Positions 1-6,119 are shown, counted from the first letter of the stretch. The stretch is DNA of 6,119 bases from Bacteroidota bacterium (GCA_023427575.1 JAEZAY010000332.1:1-6119), one strand, 5' to 3'. A program made the numbers and translations. The notes: a model not told the origin generated them from the letters alone.

Positions 1-478
1 CATAAGAACTGTAGGTCATGTAGTAACGCCCATTTTCATCTTCCACCACCCTGGGATCTTCACATCCCCCCTCCCATTCATACTCCATCTGATCATCGTT
101 ATCGGGATATAGAACGGGTTCAGGATGGCGCGTAAAATGCAATCCATCGCTGCTTTCGGCCAGGCCTATCCGTGAGGTACCCGCATATTTGCCCACCAGA
201 TCCTCGGCGCGGTACAAAAGATAGACTTTCCCATCCCTGACGACGGTCGCCGGATTAAACACGTCTTTTTCCTCCCATTTTACGTTCTCCTGGCGGATGG
301 GACAGAAAAATATGCCCGAGCCCGGACCCATCACTGGATTCACCTGATCCTGCTTGATCACGGGCATGATAGCCCAGGAGGTATCGGGCATTTCGGAAGC
401 CGAATCGCTTTGGGGATTGTTGTTACAGGAGGAAAGCAGAAAGAGAACAAGGAAGCTGTAGAGAAAAGCTTTGGCCAT
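1..478 (-). CDS. GH130-like glycoside hydrolase/phosphorylase, lipoprotein, 3' end outside window
   Basis: I translated this frame by hand from the ATG at 478; 159 codons are present and the frame stays open to the window edge. Residues 1-18 form a lipoprotein signal peptide: a hydrophobic run followed by LLSSC with Cys18, then an Asn/Ser-rich linker, so the mature protein should be lipid-anchored outside the cytoplasm. The rest matches the start of a GH130 five-bladed propeller: FNPA (74-77), LLYRAED (87-93), SRIGLAESSDGLHF (102-115) and GGCEDPRVV (137-145), then YYMTY. GH130 enzymes phosphorolyse or hydrolyse beta-mannosides. An exported, lipidated form fits hydrolysis better than intracellular phosphorolysis, but the residues that separate the two lie beyond the window. 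The family call is from motif recognition; exact substrate unknown. A weak promoter candidate lies just upstream at 493-500. Confidence 0.8.
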   Translation of the reverse strand, partial: MAKAFLYSFLVLFLLSSCNNNPQSDSASEMPDTSWAIMPVIKQDQVNPVMGPGSGIFFCPIRQENVKWEEKDVFNPATVVRDGKVYLLYRAEDLVGKYAGTSRIGLAESSDGLHFTRHPEPVLYPDNDDQMEYEWEGGCEDPRVVEDENGRYYMTYSSY

Positions 479-492
479 GCAAATCGTTTCTC

Positions 493-524
493 TAAAGATA
501 GCCGTAGATTTTAATTATTTAAAA
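493..524 (-). promoter_or_regulatory. Candidate Bacteroidota-type promoter for the GH130 lipoprotein gene
   Basis: On the minus strand TATCTTTA (493-500) matches the Bacteroidota -7 consensus TAnnTTTG at all but the last base. A T-rich stretch lies about 20 bases further upstream, where the -33 TTTG would sit. The box is 14 bases before the ATG at 478, giving a short leader. This rests only on consensus similarity in an A/T-rich stretch. Confidence 0.3.
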
Positions 525-601
525 AGTGATGGCAGAATAAAAGAAAGCAGACTCCGGTACCCATTCTTCCGATAAAGAAAATAAAGGTGCTTCCGTTGCT
601 C

Positions 602-611
602 ATTCATCTAT
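602..611 (+). repeat. Left target-site duplication of the 612-943 element
   Basis: ATTCATCTAT directly precedes the left terminal inverted repeat and matches 944-953 at 9 of 10 bases. The single C/T difference suggests an old insertion. Confidence 0.6.
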
Positions 612-685
612 CAGTGGTGTCCGGTTAAATTGTATACCCCGGGCCTCGGAAGAAATCCGTTAAGAAAATTGAAACGGACGGCGTA

Positions 686-783
686 AAATAAAAACAGTTG
701 TTACCAGAGCCCGGAAATGTTCTGTAGCTCGTAAGTCCTACTGCCGCTGGACTCTATTGATTCGCTGTGACTTGTTTTTATTT
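686..783. repeat. Internal 11-bp inverted repeat pair bounding a 76-bp segment
   Basis: AAATAAAAACA (686-696) is the exact reverse complement of TGTTTTTATTT (773-783). The segment between them (697-772) is not A/T-rich like its borders. Near 6028 the sequence after the same 11-mer matches the opposite orientation of this segment. The repeat is seen directly; what it does is not known. Confidence 0.55.
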
Positions 784-833
784 AGCCGGAAGTTTCAACT
801 TTTAGGATTTATTCCGCAGCCCGATTTTTTTGC

Positions 834-860
834 TCCACTTTTTTTCTAAAAAAAAGTGGA
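834..860. repeat. Strong hairpin inside the 612-943 element
   Basis: TCCACTTTTTTT (834-845) pairs perfectly with AAAAAAAGTGGA (849-860) around a 3-base loop, giving a 12-bp stem. It lies about 110 bp past the carbonic anhydrase stop codon and could slow or end leftward transcription before the GH130 gene. It is not a classical terminator, because the stem is A/T-rich and no T run follows it on either strand. Confidence 0.5.
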
Positions 861-943
861 AGGGGTCATTTACAAAAACTGCTCGTAACCTACTGTTGAT
901 ACAGGTTTCAGGTAAATTGAAAATTATTAACCGGACACCAATG

Positions 944-953
944 ATTCATTTAT
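944..953 (+). repeat. Right target-site duplication of the 612-943 element
   Basis: ATTCATTTAT directly follows the right terminal inverted repeat and matches 602-611 at 9 of 10 bases. Confidence 0.6.
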
Positions 954-972
954 CTGCCATCACCACACCAGA

Positions 973-1605
973 TCAGAGATTTTCAAACTCGTAGAGGCTG
1001 TCGATCTTGGTGCCCGGTTCCATTTCAAATACCGGTTTGATCAGTCCGTCTTTCAGCCCATAAACCCAGCCATGAATGGCAGGGCGTTGTTCATCGGCCC
1101 ATGCTTTTTGGATGATCGCTGTTTTAGCGAGATTCATTACCTGTTCCTGCACGTTCAGTTCTACCAGCCGGTCGCATCTTTCCTCTTCGTTTTTGATGCT
1201 CATCAGTTCATCTTTATGAAGGCGGAACACATCTTTGATATTCAGCAACCACTTATTGATGATGCCCAGGTTTGCCTTTGTTGTGGCAGCTTTTACGCCT
1301 CCGCATCCGTAGTGGCCGCAAACGATCACGTGTTTAACTTTCAGATGGTTCACGGCATATTCCAGCACGGTAAGCAAATTCAAATCGGTATGAACCACCA
1401 TATTCGCCACATTGCGATGTACAAAGATCTCACCCGGCTGTGTACCCGTAATTTCATTGGCAGGAACCCGGCTGTCGCTACAGCCAATCCATAAAAACTC
1501 GGGAGTCTGGATATTTGCCAGTCTTTTAAAAAACTCGGGATCTTCCTGAACTTTTTCAGCAGCCCATGCCTTATTCTCTAATAACAGTTTGTCATACGAT
1601 TTCAT
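973..1605 (-). CDS. can: Beta-class carbonic anhydrase
   Basis: Catalyses reversible hydration of CO2 to bicarbonate with a zinc ion; expected to be cytoplasmic, with no signal peptide seen. The 210-residue protein is full length and closely resembles Escherichia coli Can from memory. Zinc ligands are Cys42, Asp44, His98 and Cys101 within CSDSR (42-46) and CGHYGCGG (96-103); Arg46 supplies the Asp-Arg dyad partner. HRNVAN (63-68) and the later IHGWVYGL stretch are also typical. The ATG at 1605 lies inside the 3' end of the SulP transporter gene (14-bp overlap), so the two are very probably co-transcribed and translationally coupled. An AGGA sits only two bases before the ATG, too close for a good ribosome site, which also favours coupling. 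Family call is secure; the pairing suggests supply or use of transported bicarbonate. Confidence 0.96.
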   Translation of the reverse strand: MKSYDKLLLENKAWAAEKVQEDPEFFKRLANIQTPEFLWIGCSDSRVPANEITGTQPGEIFVHRNVANMVVHTDLNLLTVLEYAVNHLKVKHVIVCGHYGCGGVKAATTKANLGIINKWLLNIKDVFRLHKDELMSIKNEEERCDRLVELNVQEQVMNLAKTAIIQKAWADEQRPAIHGWVYGLKDGLIKPVFEMEPGTKIDSLYEFENL

Positions 1606-3190
1606 AATCCTGCACTTTTGTTTCTGTGAATGTTGGTTTGTAAATAAAGCCCTGATCTTTTACATTGCTCCGTTTTAAATCAACGGTAATGTTTTTTAAA
1701 TGGGCATGTTTCATAAAGTCTTCGATCACCTCAACCACATCGCGGTCGATGAAATCGGCCCTGGCCGCATCAATTAACACGTATGAATTTTCCGGAACTT
1801 CTTCCAGTTTTGTTTTAATAATGGGTTTATTCAGAAAGGATACATCTTTGCGGAGCCGGAACAGGTATTTGTTTTGATCACTTACCACAAATACAGCCGA
1901 TTTAAAATTGCTTCGCATCACAAAGAACAATCCCACTACACAACCGATCAGAATTCCAATCAGCAGATCGGTTAACAGAATGGCCACAATGGTAATGATA
2001 AACGGCATAAACTGATTCATCCCTTTTTTATAATGCGCCTTGATAATGCCTACATTGGCCAGTTTATATCCGGTATAGATCAGGATCGCCGCCAGTGATG
2101 AAAGCGGGATCAGGTTTAGAATTTTTGGTATCAGGGCAACTGTGCCCAGTAAGAGAAATCCATGAATGATGGTGGATGCTTTTGAACGGGCGCCCGCGTG
2201 TACATTGGCGGAAGTTCGTACAATCACTGAAGTGAGCGGCAAACCTCCGATCATGCCGGAAATCATGTTCCCAATCCCCTGCGCCCGCAATTCGCGGTTC
2301 TTCGGAGTTACCCGCTGAAATTTGTCCAGTTCATCGGCCGCTTCAATATTCAGCAATGTTTCCAGGCTTGCTACGATGGCAAGGGTGAGAGCCGTCGTCC
2401 ATACTGTTACATTGGCAAATCCGCTAAAATCCGGAAAGGTGAAAAAAGTAATGAATTCACCAAATGACTCGGCAACGGGAATGCTTACCAGATGACTGCT
2501 TTGAATGGCATACTCCGGGTTGGTGGCCCTGATCCATTCGTTTACTCCTACTGCCACCAGAACTACCAGCAGGGGTGCGGGCACCAGTTTTAAAGCTTTC
2601 ACTTTTTTTACCACCCATTTTTCCCAGCCGATCTGGATCAGCAGGGATAATAGTCCGATGCCAAGCGCTGCCGGAATCATAAAGCGGAAAGACTGCATGA
2701 TGCTGGTAAATGTATTCTGGCCGTCGGCCTGCTGAAATGCCTGGTCGCCCAGATAGTTCGCGTCGTAGCCCACCAGATGCGGCAACTGTTTCAGAATTAA
2801 AATAATCCCGATTGCCGCCAGCATGCCTTTAATGACGCAGGCGGGGATATAATCGCCCAGTACACCTGCTTTAATAAAACCCAGGATGATCTGAAATACT
2901 CCCCCAATCACCACAGCGAGAAGAAACAATTCAAAGATTTCCAGTTTTCCAATAGCCACTACCACAATGGCGGTAAGTCCTGCCGCAGGACCACTTACAC
3001 TGATATGCGATCCGCTTAAAAACCCGATCACAATTCCACCTACAATACCACCAATAATACCTGAAAACAAGGGAGCATTTGAACCGAGTGCAATACCCAG
3101 GCAAAGAGGTAAAGCCACTAAAAAAACCACTACAGAAGCAGGAATATCGCCCGCCCATGTATTAAAATTAGCTTTCGCTTTCTTTAACAT
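1592..3190 (-). CDS. SulP-family anion transporter, probable bicarbonate transporter, with C-terminal STAS domain
   Basis: A 532-residue inner-membrane permease. The N-terminal half shows SulP hallmarks: the first membrane segment with [14 protein letters not shown] (21-34), the [14 protein letters not shown] core (62-75), a P-x3-IKG block (116-122), SLETLL (275-280) and the LPLTS-x3[10 protein letters not shown] block (317-334). Many hydrophobic segments continue to about residue 430. A STAS domain follows at about 438-520. In it, the usual D-x-S-G ... D-S-S-G pattern is replaced by [11 protein letters not shown] (474-484), so the serine phosphorylated or bound in anti-sigma antagonist STAS domains is absent. 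SulP proteins carry sulfate, bicarbonate or other anions; adjacency to and overlap with a carbonic anhydrase points to bicarbonate, but substrate cannot be read from sequence. The start is the ATG at 3190; no strong ribosome site is visible. Confidence 0.93.
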   Translation of the reverse strand: MLKKAKANFNTWAGDIPASVVVFLVALPLCLGIALGSNAPLFSGIIGGIVGGIVIGFLSGSHISVSGPAAGLTAIVVVAIGKLEIFELFLLAVVIGGVFQIILGFIKAGVLGDYIPACVIKGMLAAIGIILILKQLPHLVGYDANYLGDQAFQQADGQNTFTSIMQSFRFMIPAALGIGLLSLLIQIGWEKWVVKKVKALKLVPAPLLVVLVAVGVNEWIRATNPEYAIQSSHLVSIPVAESFGEFITFFTFPDFSGFANVTVWTTALTLAIVASLETLLNIEAADELDKFQRVTPKNRELRAQGIGNMISGMIGGLPLTSVIVRTSANVHAGARSKASTIIHGFLLLGTVALIPKILNLIPLSSLAAILIYTGYKLANVGIIKAHYKKGMNQFMPFIITIVAILLTDLLIGILIGCVVGLFFVMRSNFKSAVFVVSDQNKYLFRLRKDVSFLNKPIIKTKLEEVPENSYVLIDAARADFIDRDVVEVIEDFMKHAHLKNITVDLKRSNVKDQGFIYKPTFTETKVQDYEIV

Positions 3191-3291
3191 ACACCGGAAT
3201 TATTACAGCACCCCGGATAGAAAATCAGGGCCTGCACGATTAAGAATTTGAGACTGACTTAACGAAATAAATAAGAAGAGAAACGGTCTGT
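3191..3291. other. Intergenic gap upstream of the SulP gene, no clear signals
   Basis: This 101-bp gap separates two genes read in the same (minus) direction. I found no convincing TAnnTTTG box or terminator hairpin, so I cannot tell whether the small membrane protein gene is co-transcribed with the SulP-carbonic anhydrase pair. Confidence 0.4.
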
Positions 3292-3651
3292 TCAGGCTTC
3301 CGGAGGGGGAGACCAGCGATCGTAGTGAACGCGTTCTATCTTTTGTGTTTCTGCCACCTTATGCAAAAACACTTTATTGAACCAACCCATTTCAGAGTAG
3401 AAATTTGCTTCATGGATCATTTCTTCCAGGATATTAAGGCTGCTGGATCCGGACCCGGATTTTTCTTCAGCCGGCCCGGTTGGAGATGGCAGGTCACCAT
3501 CGGTTACCTCGATCAGAATACTGGTAACTGAATCGGAAGAATAGATAAAAAAATTCACAGAGGTCAGAAAAACCAATGCGAGAATCATCAGCCATACCGA
3601 CAAACGTTTCACTGCTGAAACCGGTTCTGTTATGTAGTTTGATTTATCCAC
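3292..3651 (-). CDS. Small single-pass membrane protein, function unknown
   Basis: I do not recognise this protein. From the GTG at 3651 it has 119 residues: a short polar N-terminus ending in Lys-Arg, one hydrophobic membrane segment at about 17-38, a low-complexity Ser/Gly/Pro linker, then a conserved-looking C-terminus with acidic and aromatic residues ending in WSPPPEA. The positive charges before the hydrophobic segment predict the C-terminal part outside the cytoplasm, as an anchored protein or one with an uncleaved signal. The start is uncertain. A TTG at 3660 would lengthen it by three residues but overlaps the predicted -7 promoter box, so I prefer the GTG; an ATG at 3588 inside the hydrophobic segment is the other option. 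It lies divergent from acs and upstream of the SulP gene, but no functional link can be shown. Confidence 0.6.
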   Translation of the reverse strand: MDKSNYITEPVSAVKRLSVWLMILALVFLTSVNFFIYSSDSVTSILIEVTDGDLPSPTGPAEEKSGSGSSSLNILEEMIHEANFYSEMGWFNKVFLHKVAETQKIERVHYDRWSPPPEA

Positions 3652-3657
3652 GCATCG

Positions 3658-3687
3658 CAAATATAGTGTAGTTTATAAAAAATGAAA
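3658..3687 (-). promoter_or_regulatory. Candidate promoter for the small membrane protein gene
   Basis: TATATTTG on the minus strand (3658-3665) matches the Bacteroidota -7 consensus TAnnTTTG exactly. A T-rich TTTTC lies about 18-20 bases upstream in place of TTTG. If used, transcription would begin around 3651-3654, which makes the TTG start at 3660 unlikely and a GTG start at 3651 almost leaderless. Confidence 0.45.
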
Positions 3688-3787
3688 AGCAGTAAACCGA
3701 TTATTTAACAGATGAAAATTTTTATTATGTTTTGAAACCCGCCGGGAATCGCGGTTTGCGCCAAGATTTTTTTTACTGCAGAATCGA

Positions 3788-3819
3788 TTTGTGAAAAAAT
3801 GGGGTATCCTGTAAATTGA
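3788..3819 (+). promoter_or_regulatory. Candidate Bacteroidota-type promoter for acs
   Basis: TTTG (3788-3791) and TAAATTGA (3812-3819) are separated by 20 bases, the spacing expected between the -33 and -7 elements of Bacteroidota promoters. The -7 box differs from TAnnTTTG at its last two positions. Transcription would start a few bases after 3819, giving a leader of about 10-15 bases before the ATG at 3838. No ribosome-binding site is evident. Confidence 0.4.
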
Positions 3820-3837
3820 GCATTCAATTTTAGAATC

Positions 3838-5751
3838 ATGGCAACACAGAATCAGATCAAATCATTAGACGATTACAATGCGGCTTATAAAAAAAGCGTG
3901 GAAGATCCCGAATCTTTCTGGGCTGAAGTGGCCGGCAGTTTTACCTGGCGCAAACCCTGGGAGAAAGTGCTTGAATGGGATTTTAAATCTCCTAATATCA
4001 AGTGGTTTTCAGGGGGAAAGCTGAACATCACCGAAAATTGTCTCGATCGTCATCTGGAAGATTCTGGCAATAAGCCCGCCATCATCTGGGAACCGAACGA
4101 CCCGGAGGAACATCACCGGGTGCTCACCTACCGCGACCTGCACTTTAAGGTGAATAAGTTTTGCAATGTTTTAAAAAACAATGGCGTCCAACGCGGCGAC
4201 CGGGTATGTATTTATATGGGTATGGTTCCTGAACTGGCCATCGCCGTGCTGGCCTGCGCAAGGCTGGGCGCCATCCATTCTGTTATCTTTGGCGGATTCA
4301 GCGCGCAAAGTATTGCCGACCGCCTGGAAGATGCCCGGGCCGAATTTATTATTACCTGTGACGGCGCGTTCCGGGGTCAAAAAGAAATTCCCTTAAAAAG
4401 CGTAATAGATGATGCACTCATCCAGTGCAAGTTTGTGAAAAGAGTTATTGTGCTTACCCGCACCCGCACCCCGGTTAGTATGATTAAAGGCCGGGATGTA
4501 TGGTGGGAAGATGAAATTAAAAAAGTAGAAACCCAGGGGAACCCCGATTGTCCGGCCGAAGAAATGGACGCCGAAGACACGCTTTTTATCTTATATACAT
4601 CGGGATCCACCGGAAAACCAAAAGGCGTTGTTCACACCTGCGGTGGTTATATGGTGTACACGAACTACAGCTTTTTGAATGTATTTCAGTATCAGCCCGG
4701 GGATGTGTTTTTCTGCACCGCCGATATTGGCTGGATTACCGGCCATAGCTATATCGTATATGGACCTTTAAGCGCGGGCGCAACCACGCTGATGTTTGAA
4801 GGCGTGCCCACCTGGCCCGACGCCGGCCGGTTTTGGAATATAGTCGACAAGTTTAAAGTGAATGTATTGTACACCGCTCCCACCGCGATCCGCTCGCTGA
4901 TGGGATATGGACTGGGTCCGGTTCATGGCCACGATCTCAGTTCATTAAAAGTTCTGGGAACTGTTGGTGAGCCCATCAACGACGAAGCCTGGCATTGGTA
5001 TCATGATAATATCGGAAAGGGAAAATGCCCGATCGTTGATACCTGGTGGCAGACTGAAACCGGTGGGATCATGATTTCCAATATGGCGGGAATTACCCCG
5101 GCTAAATCTACTTATGCCACCCTGCCCCTGCCCGGAGTGCAGCCGGTGCTGGTAGACGAAAATGGAAACGAGGTGACCGGCAATCCGGCCAATGGAAATT
5201 TATGCATCCGGTTCCCCTGGCCCGGGATGCTGCGAACCACTTATGGCGATCACGAGCGGTTCAAACAGACTTATTTTTCTACTTATGAGAACATGTATTT
5301 TACCGGTGATGGTTCGCTTCGCGATAAAGACGGAAACTACCGGATTACCGGCAGAGTGGACGATGTATTAAATGTCAGTGGGCACCGGATCGGAACCGCC
5401 GAAGTTGAAAATGCTATTAATATGCATGCCGGGGTGGTGGAAAGCGCGGTGGTTGGATATCCGCACGATATCAAAGGCCAGGGGATCTATGCCTATATCA
5501 TTTACCAGGGCCGCCACGACGATGAGAACCTGACCCGGAAAGATATTTCACTCACGGTGGCACGAATAATCGGTGCCATTGCCAAACCCGATAAGATCCA
5601 GTTTGTAAAAGGACTGCCTAAAACCCGCAGTGGTAAAATCATGCGCCGGATTCTGCGAAAGGTGGCGGAAGGCGAAACATCCAATCTCGGCGATACTTCT
5701 ACGCTCTTAGACCCTGGTGTGGTGGAAGAGATTGTGGAAGGAAAGCTGTAG
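3838..5751 (+). CDS. acs: Acetyl-CoA synthetase (AMP-forming acetate-CoA ligase)
   Basis: Converts acetate, ATP and CoA to acetyl-CoA, AMP and pyrophosphate in the cytoplasm, feeding acetate into central metabolism. At 637 residues it is full length for the family (about 650 in enterobacteria). After an ACS N-terminal region, the ATP-binding loop TSGSTGKPKG is at 254-263, the WWQTETGG block at 403-410, the hinge and C-terminal core GRVDDVLNVSGHR at 505-517, and the catalytic lysine in RSGK at Lys600. Trp404 corresponds to the tryptophan that restricts the acyl pocket to acetate in characterised Acs enzymes, favouring acetate over longer acids. Lys600 is the residue commonly acetylated to switch Acs off; no acetyltransferase or deacetylase gene is in the window. 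The gene is monocistronic as far as visible and followed after 13 bases by repeat arrays. Confidence 0.97.
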   Translation: MATQNQIKSLDDYNAAYKKSVEDPESFWAEVAGSFTWRKPWEKVLEWDFKSPNIKWFSGGKLNITENCLDRHLEDSGNKPAIIWEPNDPEEHHRVLTYRDLHFKVNKFCNVLKNNGVQRGDRVCIYMGMVPELAIAVLACARLGAIHSVIFGGFSAQSIADRLEDARAEFIITCDGAFRGQKEIPLKSVIDDALIQCKFVKRVIVLTRTRTPVSMIKGRDVWWEDEIKKVETQGNPDCPAEEMDAEDTLFILYTSGSTGKPKGVVHTCGGYMVYTNYSFLNVFQYQPGDVFFCTADIGWITGHSYIVYGPLSAGATTLMFEGVPTWPDAGRFWNIVDKFKVNVLYTAPTAIRSLMGYGLGPVHGHDLSSLKVLGTVGEPINDEAWHWYHDNIGKGKCPIVDTWWQTETGGIMISNMAGITPAKSTYATLPLPGVQPVLVDENGNEVTGNPANGNLCIRFPWPGMLRTTYGDHERFKQTYFSTYENMYFTGDGSLRDKDGNYRITGRVDDVLNVSGHRIGTAEVENAINMHAGVVESAVVGYPHDIKGQGIYAYIIYQGRHDDENLTRKDISLTVARIIGAIAKPDKIQFVKGLPKTRSGKIMRRILRKVAEGETSNLGDTSTLLDPGVVEEIVEGKL

Positions 5752-5758
5752 GAAGGAT

Positions 5759-5860
5759 GATAATGTGCGAATGTGCCAATGTGATAATGTGATAATGTGA
5801 TAATGCGATAATGCGGTAATGTGATAATGTACGAATGTGCAAATGTGCTAACGTGGTAAT
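5759..5860 (+). repeat. Tandem 8-bp array, consensus GTGNNAAT, first block
   Basis: After an initial GATAAT (5759-5764), twelve consecutive 8-bp units fill 5765-5860 with no spacing error. Most are GTGATAAT, with variants such as GTGCGAAT, GTGCCAAT, GTGCAAAT and GCGATAAT. The middle two bases vary most, while GTG and AAT are held. The block ends exactly where the element copy begins at 5861. Confidence 0.85.
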
Positions 5861-5931
5861 CATTGGTGTCCGGGTAAAATGTATTCCCTGGGCCTCGGAA
5901 GAAATCCGTTAAGAAAATTGAAACGGACGGC
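5861..5931 (+). repeat. Partial element copy (left 71 bp)
   Basis: Aligns without gaps to 612-682, with 66 of 71 positions identical. It begins with the CATTGGTGTCC terminus and stops abruptly at an octamer array; the left half seems to resume at 6008. No right terminus is seen before the next left end at 6092. Confidence 0.8.
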
Positions 5932-6003
5932 AGGATAATGTGCCAATATACCAATGTGCAAATGTGATAATGTGATAATGTGATAATGTGGAAATTTGCT
6001 AAT
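5932..6003 (+). repeat. Tandem 8-bp array, second block
   Basis: Nine 8-bp units fill exactly 72 bp. GTGATAAT occurs three times in the centre; the outer units AGGATAAT, ATACCAAT and TTGCTAAT are degenerate. A possible tenth unit, ATCCAAAT (6004-6011), shares its last bases with the resuming element sequence. The block is inserted within the element-derived sequence. Confidence 0.8.
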
Positions 6004-6007
6004 ATCC

Positions 6008-6047
6008 AAATTGAAACGGGCGACGTAAAATAAAAACAAGTCACAGC
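6008..6047 (+). repeat. Second fragment of the element's left half
   Basis: 6008-6024 repeats 5915-5931 at 15 of 17 positions, and 6025-6038 continues exactly as 683-696 of the complete element. From 6028 to 6047, 20 bases are the exact reverse complement of 764-783, so the sequence leaves the 612-943 order at the internal inverted repeat. Confidence 0.7.
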
Positions 6048-6073
6048 TAAAGAGTAGAACTGTCCGGATTTGA

Positions 6074-6089
6074 ATTTGCACATTTGCAC
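6074..6089 (-). repeat. Two inverted octamer units
   Basis: ATTTGCAC occurs twice in tandem; on the minus strand this is GTGCAAAT twice, the same octamer family as 5759-5860 but in the opposite orientation. Confidence 0.6.
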
Positions 6090-6091
6090 AT

Positions 6092-6119
6092 CATTGGTGT
6101 CCGGGTATAATGTATTTCC
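6092..6119 (+). repeat. Left end of a third element copy, cut by window edge
   Basis: These 28 bases match 5861-5888 at 26 positions, starting with CATTGGTGTCCGGGTA. The GGGTA variant is shared with 5861 but not with 615-628 (GGTTA), so the two downstream copies are closer to each other. The start-to-start distance is 231 bp. Confidence 0.7.

Larger units (their letters stand above)
612..943. mobile_element. 332-bp non-autonomous (MITE-like) element with terminal inverted repeats
   Basis: The ends are inverted copies: 612-628 (CAGTGGTGTCCGGTTAA) and, reading inward on the other strand, 943-927 (CATTGGTGTCCGGTTAA), matching at 16 of 17 positions. Near-identical direct repeats abut both ends: ATTCATCTAT (602-611) and ATTCATTTAT (944-953), 9 of 10 identical, as expected for a target-site duplication of about 10 bp. 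No meaningful open reading frame lies inside, so the element would need a transposase in trans or is an internally deleted insertion sequence. Its left 71 bp recurs at 5861-5931 and its first 28 bp at 6092-6119. The duplication length would suit an IS4-like transposase, but that family assignment is a guess. It lies between the carbonic anhydrase 3' end and the GH130 gene and interrupts neither. Confidence 0.75.
5752..6119. other. Gene-less repeat nest downstream of acs
   Basis: This 368-bp stretch to the window edge has no credible gene. It consists of octamer arrays (5759-5860, 5932-6003, and two inverted units at 6074-6089) alternating with pieces of the element found whole at 612-943. No intrinsic terminator for acs is visible before the arrays start. 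Confidence 0.7.

Noticed and set aside
834..860. Intrinsic terminator for the carbonic anhydrase operon
   Set aside because: The hairpin is strong but A/T-rich and is followed by GCAAAAAAA on the minus strand, not a T run; it also belongs to the inserted element. Listed only as a hairpin.
1072..1494. Plus-strand 140-codon reading frame opposite the carbonic anhydrase gene
   Set aside because: It is entirely antisense to a gene with intact catalytic motifs and shows no recognisable domain.
3733..3760. Imperfect stem around GAAACCCGCC...GCGGTTT between the divergent promoters
   Set aside because: The stem is about 7 bp with a bulged base and an 8-base loop; too weak to call an operator or terminator.
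5759..6003. CRISPR array
   Set aside because: The repeat unit is only 8 bp with no spacers of constant length, and no cas gene is nearby.
6059..6067. Another element terminus suggested by CTGTCCGG
   Set aside because: Only TGTCCGG is shared with the CATTGGTGTCCGG end and the flanking bases do not match, so this is probably chance.
5502..6089. Long minus-strand reading frame (195 codons) antisense to the end of acs and through the repeats
   Set aside because: Its sequence is largely an 8-residue periodic His-Ile-Ile-Thr-Leu-Ser-His-Tyr pattern made by reading the 8-bp array (three units per eight codons), and the rest is antisense to acs. It is an artefact of the repeats.

Overview
The window looks like chromosomal DNA from a member of the Bacteroidota, most likely near Chitinophagaceae. 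This is inferred from protein style, from TAnnTTTG-type promoter candidates, from the absence of strong Shine-Dalgarno sequences, and from intergenic GTGnnAAT octamer arrays of a kind I recall from such genomes. No rRNA or other marker fixes the taxon.

Layout: (1) 1-478, minus strand: N-terminal part of a GH130-like glycosidase/phosphorylase with a lipoprotein signal, cut by the window edge. (2) 479-972: an intergenic stretch mostly filled by a gene-less 332-bp element (612-943) with 17-bp terminal inverted repeats and near-perfect 10-bp flanking direct repeats. (3) 973-3190, minus strand: a two-gene unit of a SulP-family anion (probably bicarbonate) transporter and a beta-carbonic anhydrase (Can type), overlapping by 14 bp. 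(4) 3292-about 3651, minus strand: a small, unrecognised single-pass membrane protein. (5) 3656-3837: a divergent promoter region. (6) 3838-5751, plus strand: acetyl-CoA synthetase (acs), complete and with intact motifs. (7) 5752-6119: a repeat nest in which exact 8-bp-period arrays alternate with partial copies of the same element family found at 612-943.

The protein-coding part is ordinary housekeeping. SulP plus carbonic anhydrase should act together in bicarbonate uptake or CO2/HCO3- balance. Acs activates acetate and is divergently transcribed from the small membrane protein. The less ordinary biology is in the non-coding DNA: a small transposon-like repeat family, its junctions with the octamer arrays, a 17-bp duplication bracketing one array, and a hint that an internal segment of the element occurs in two orientations.
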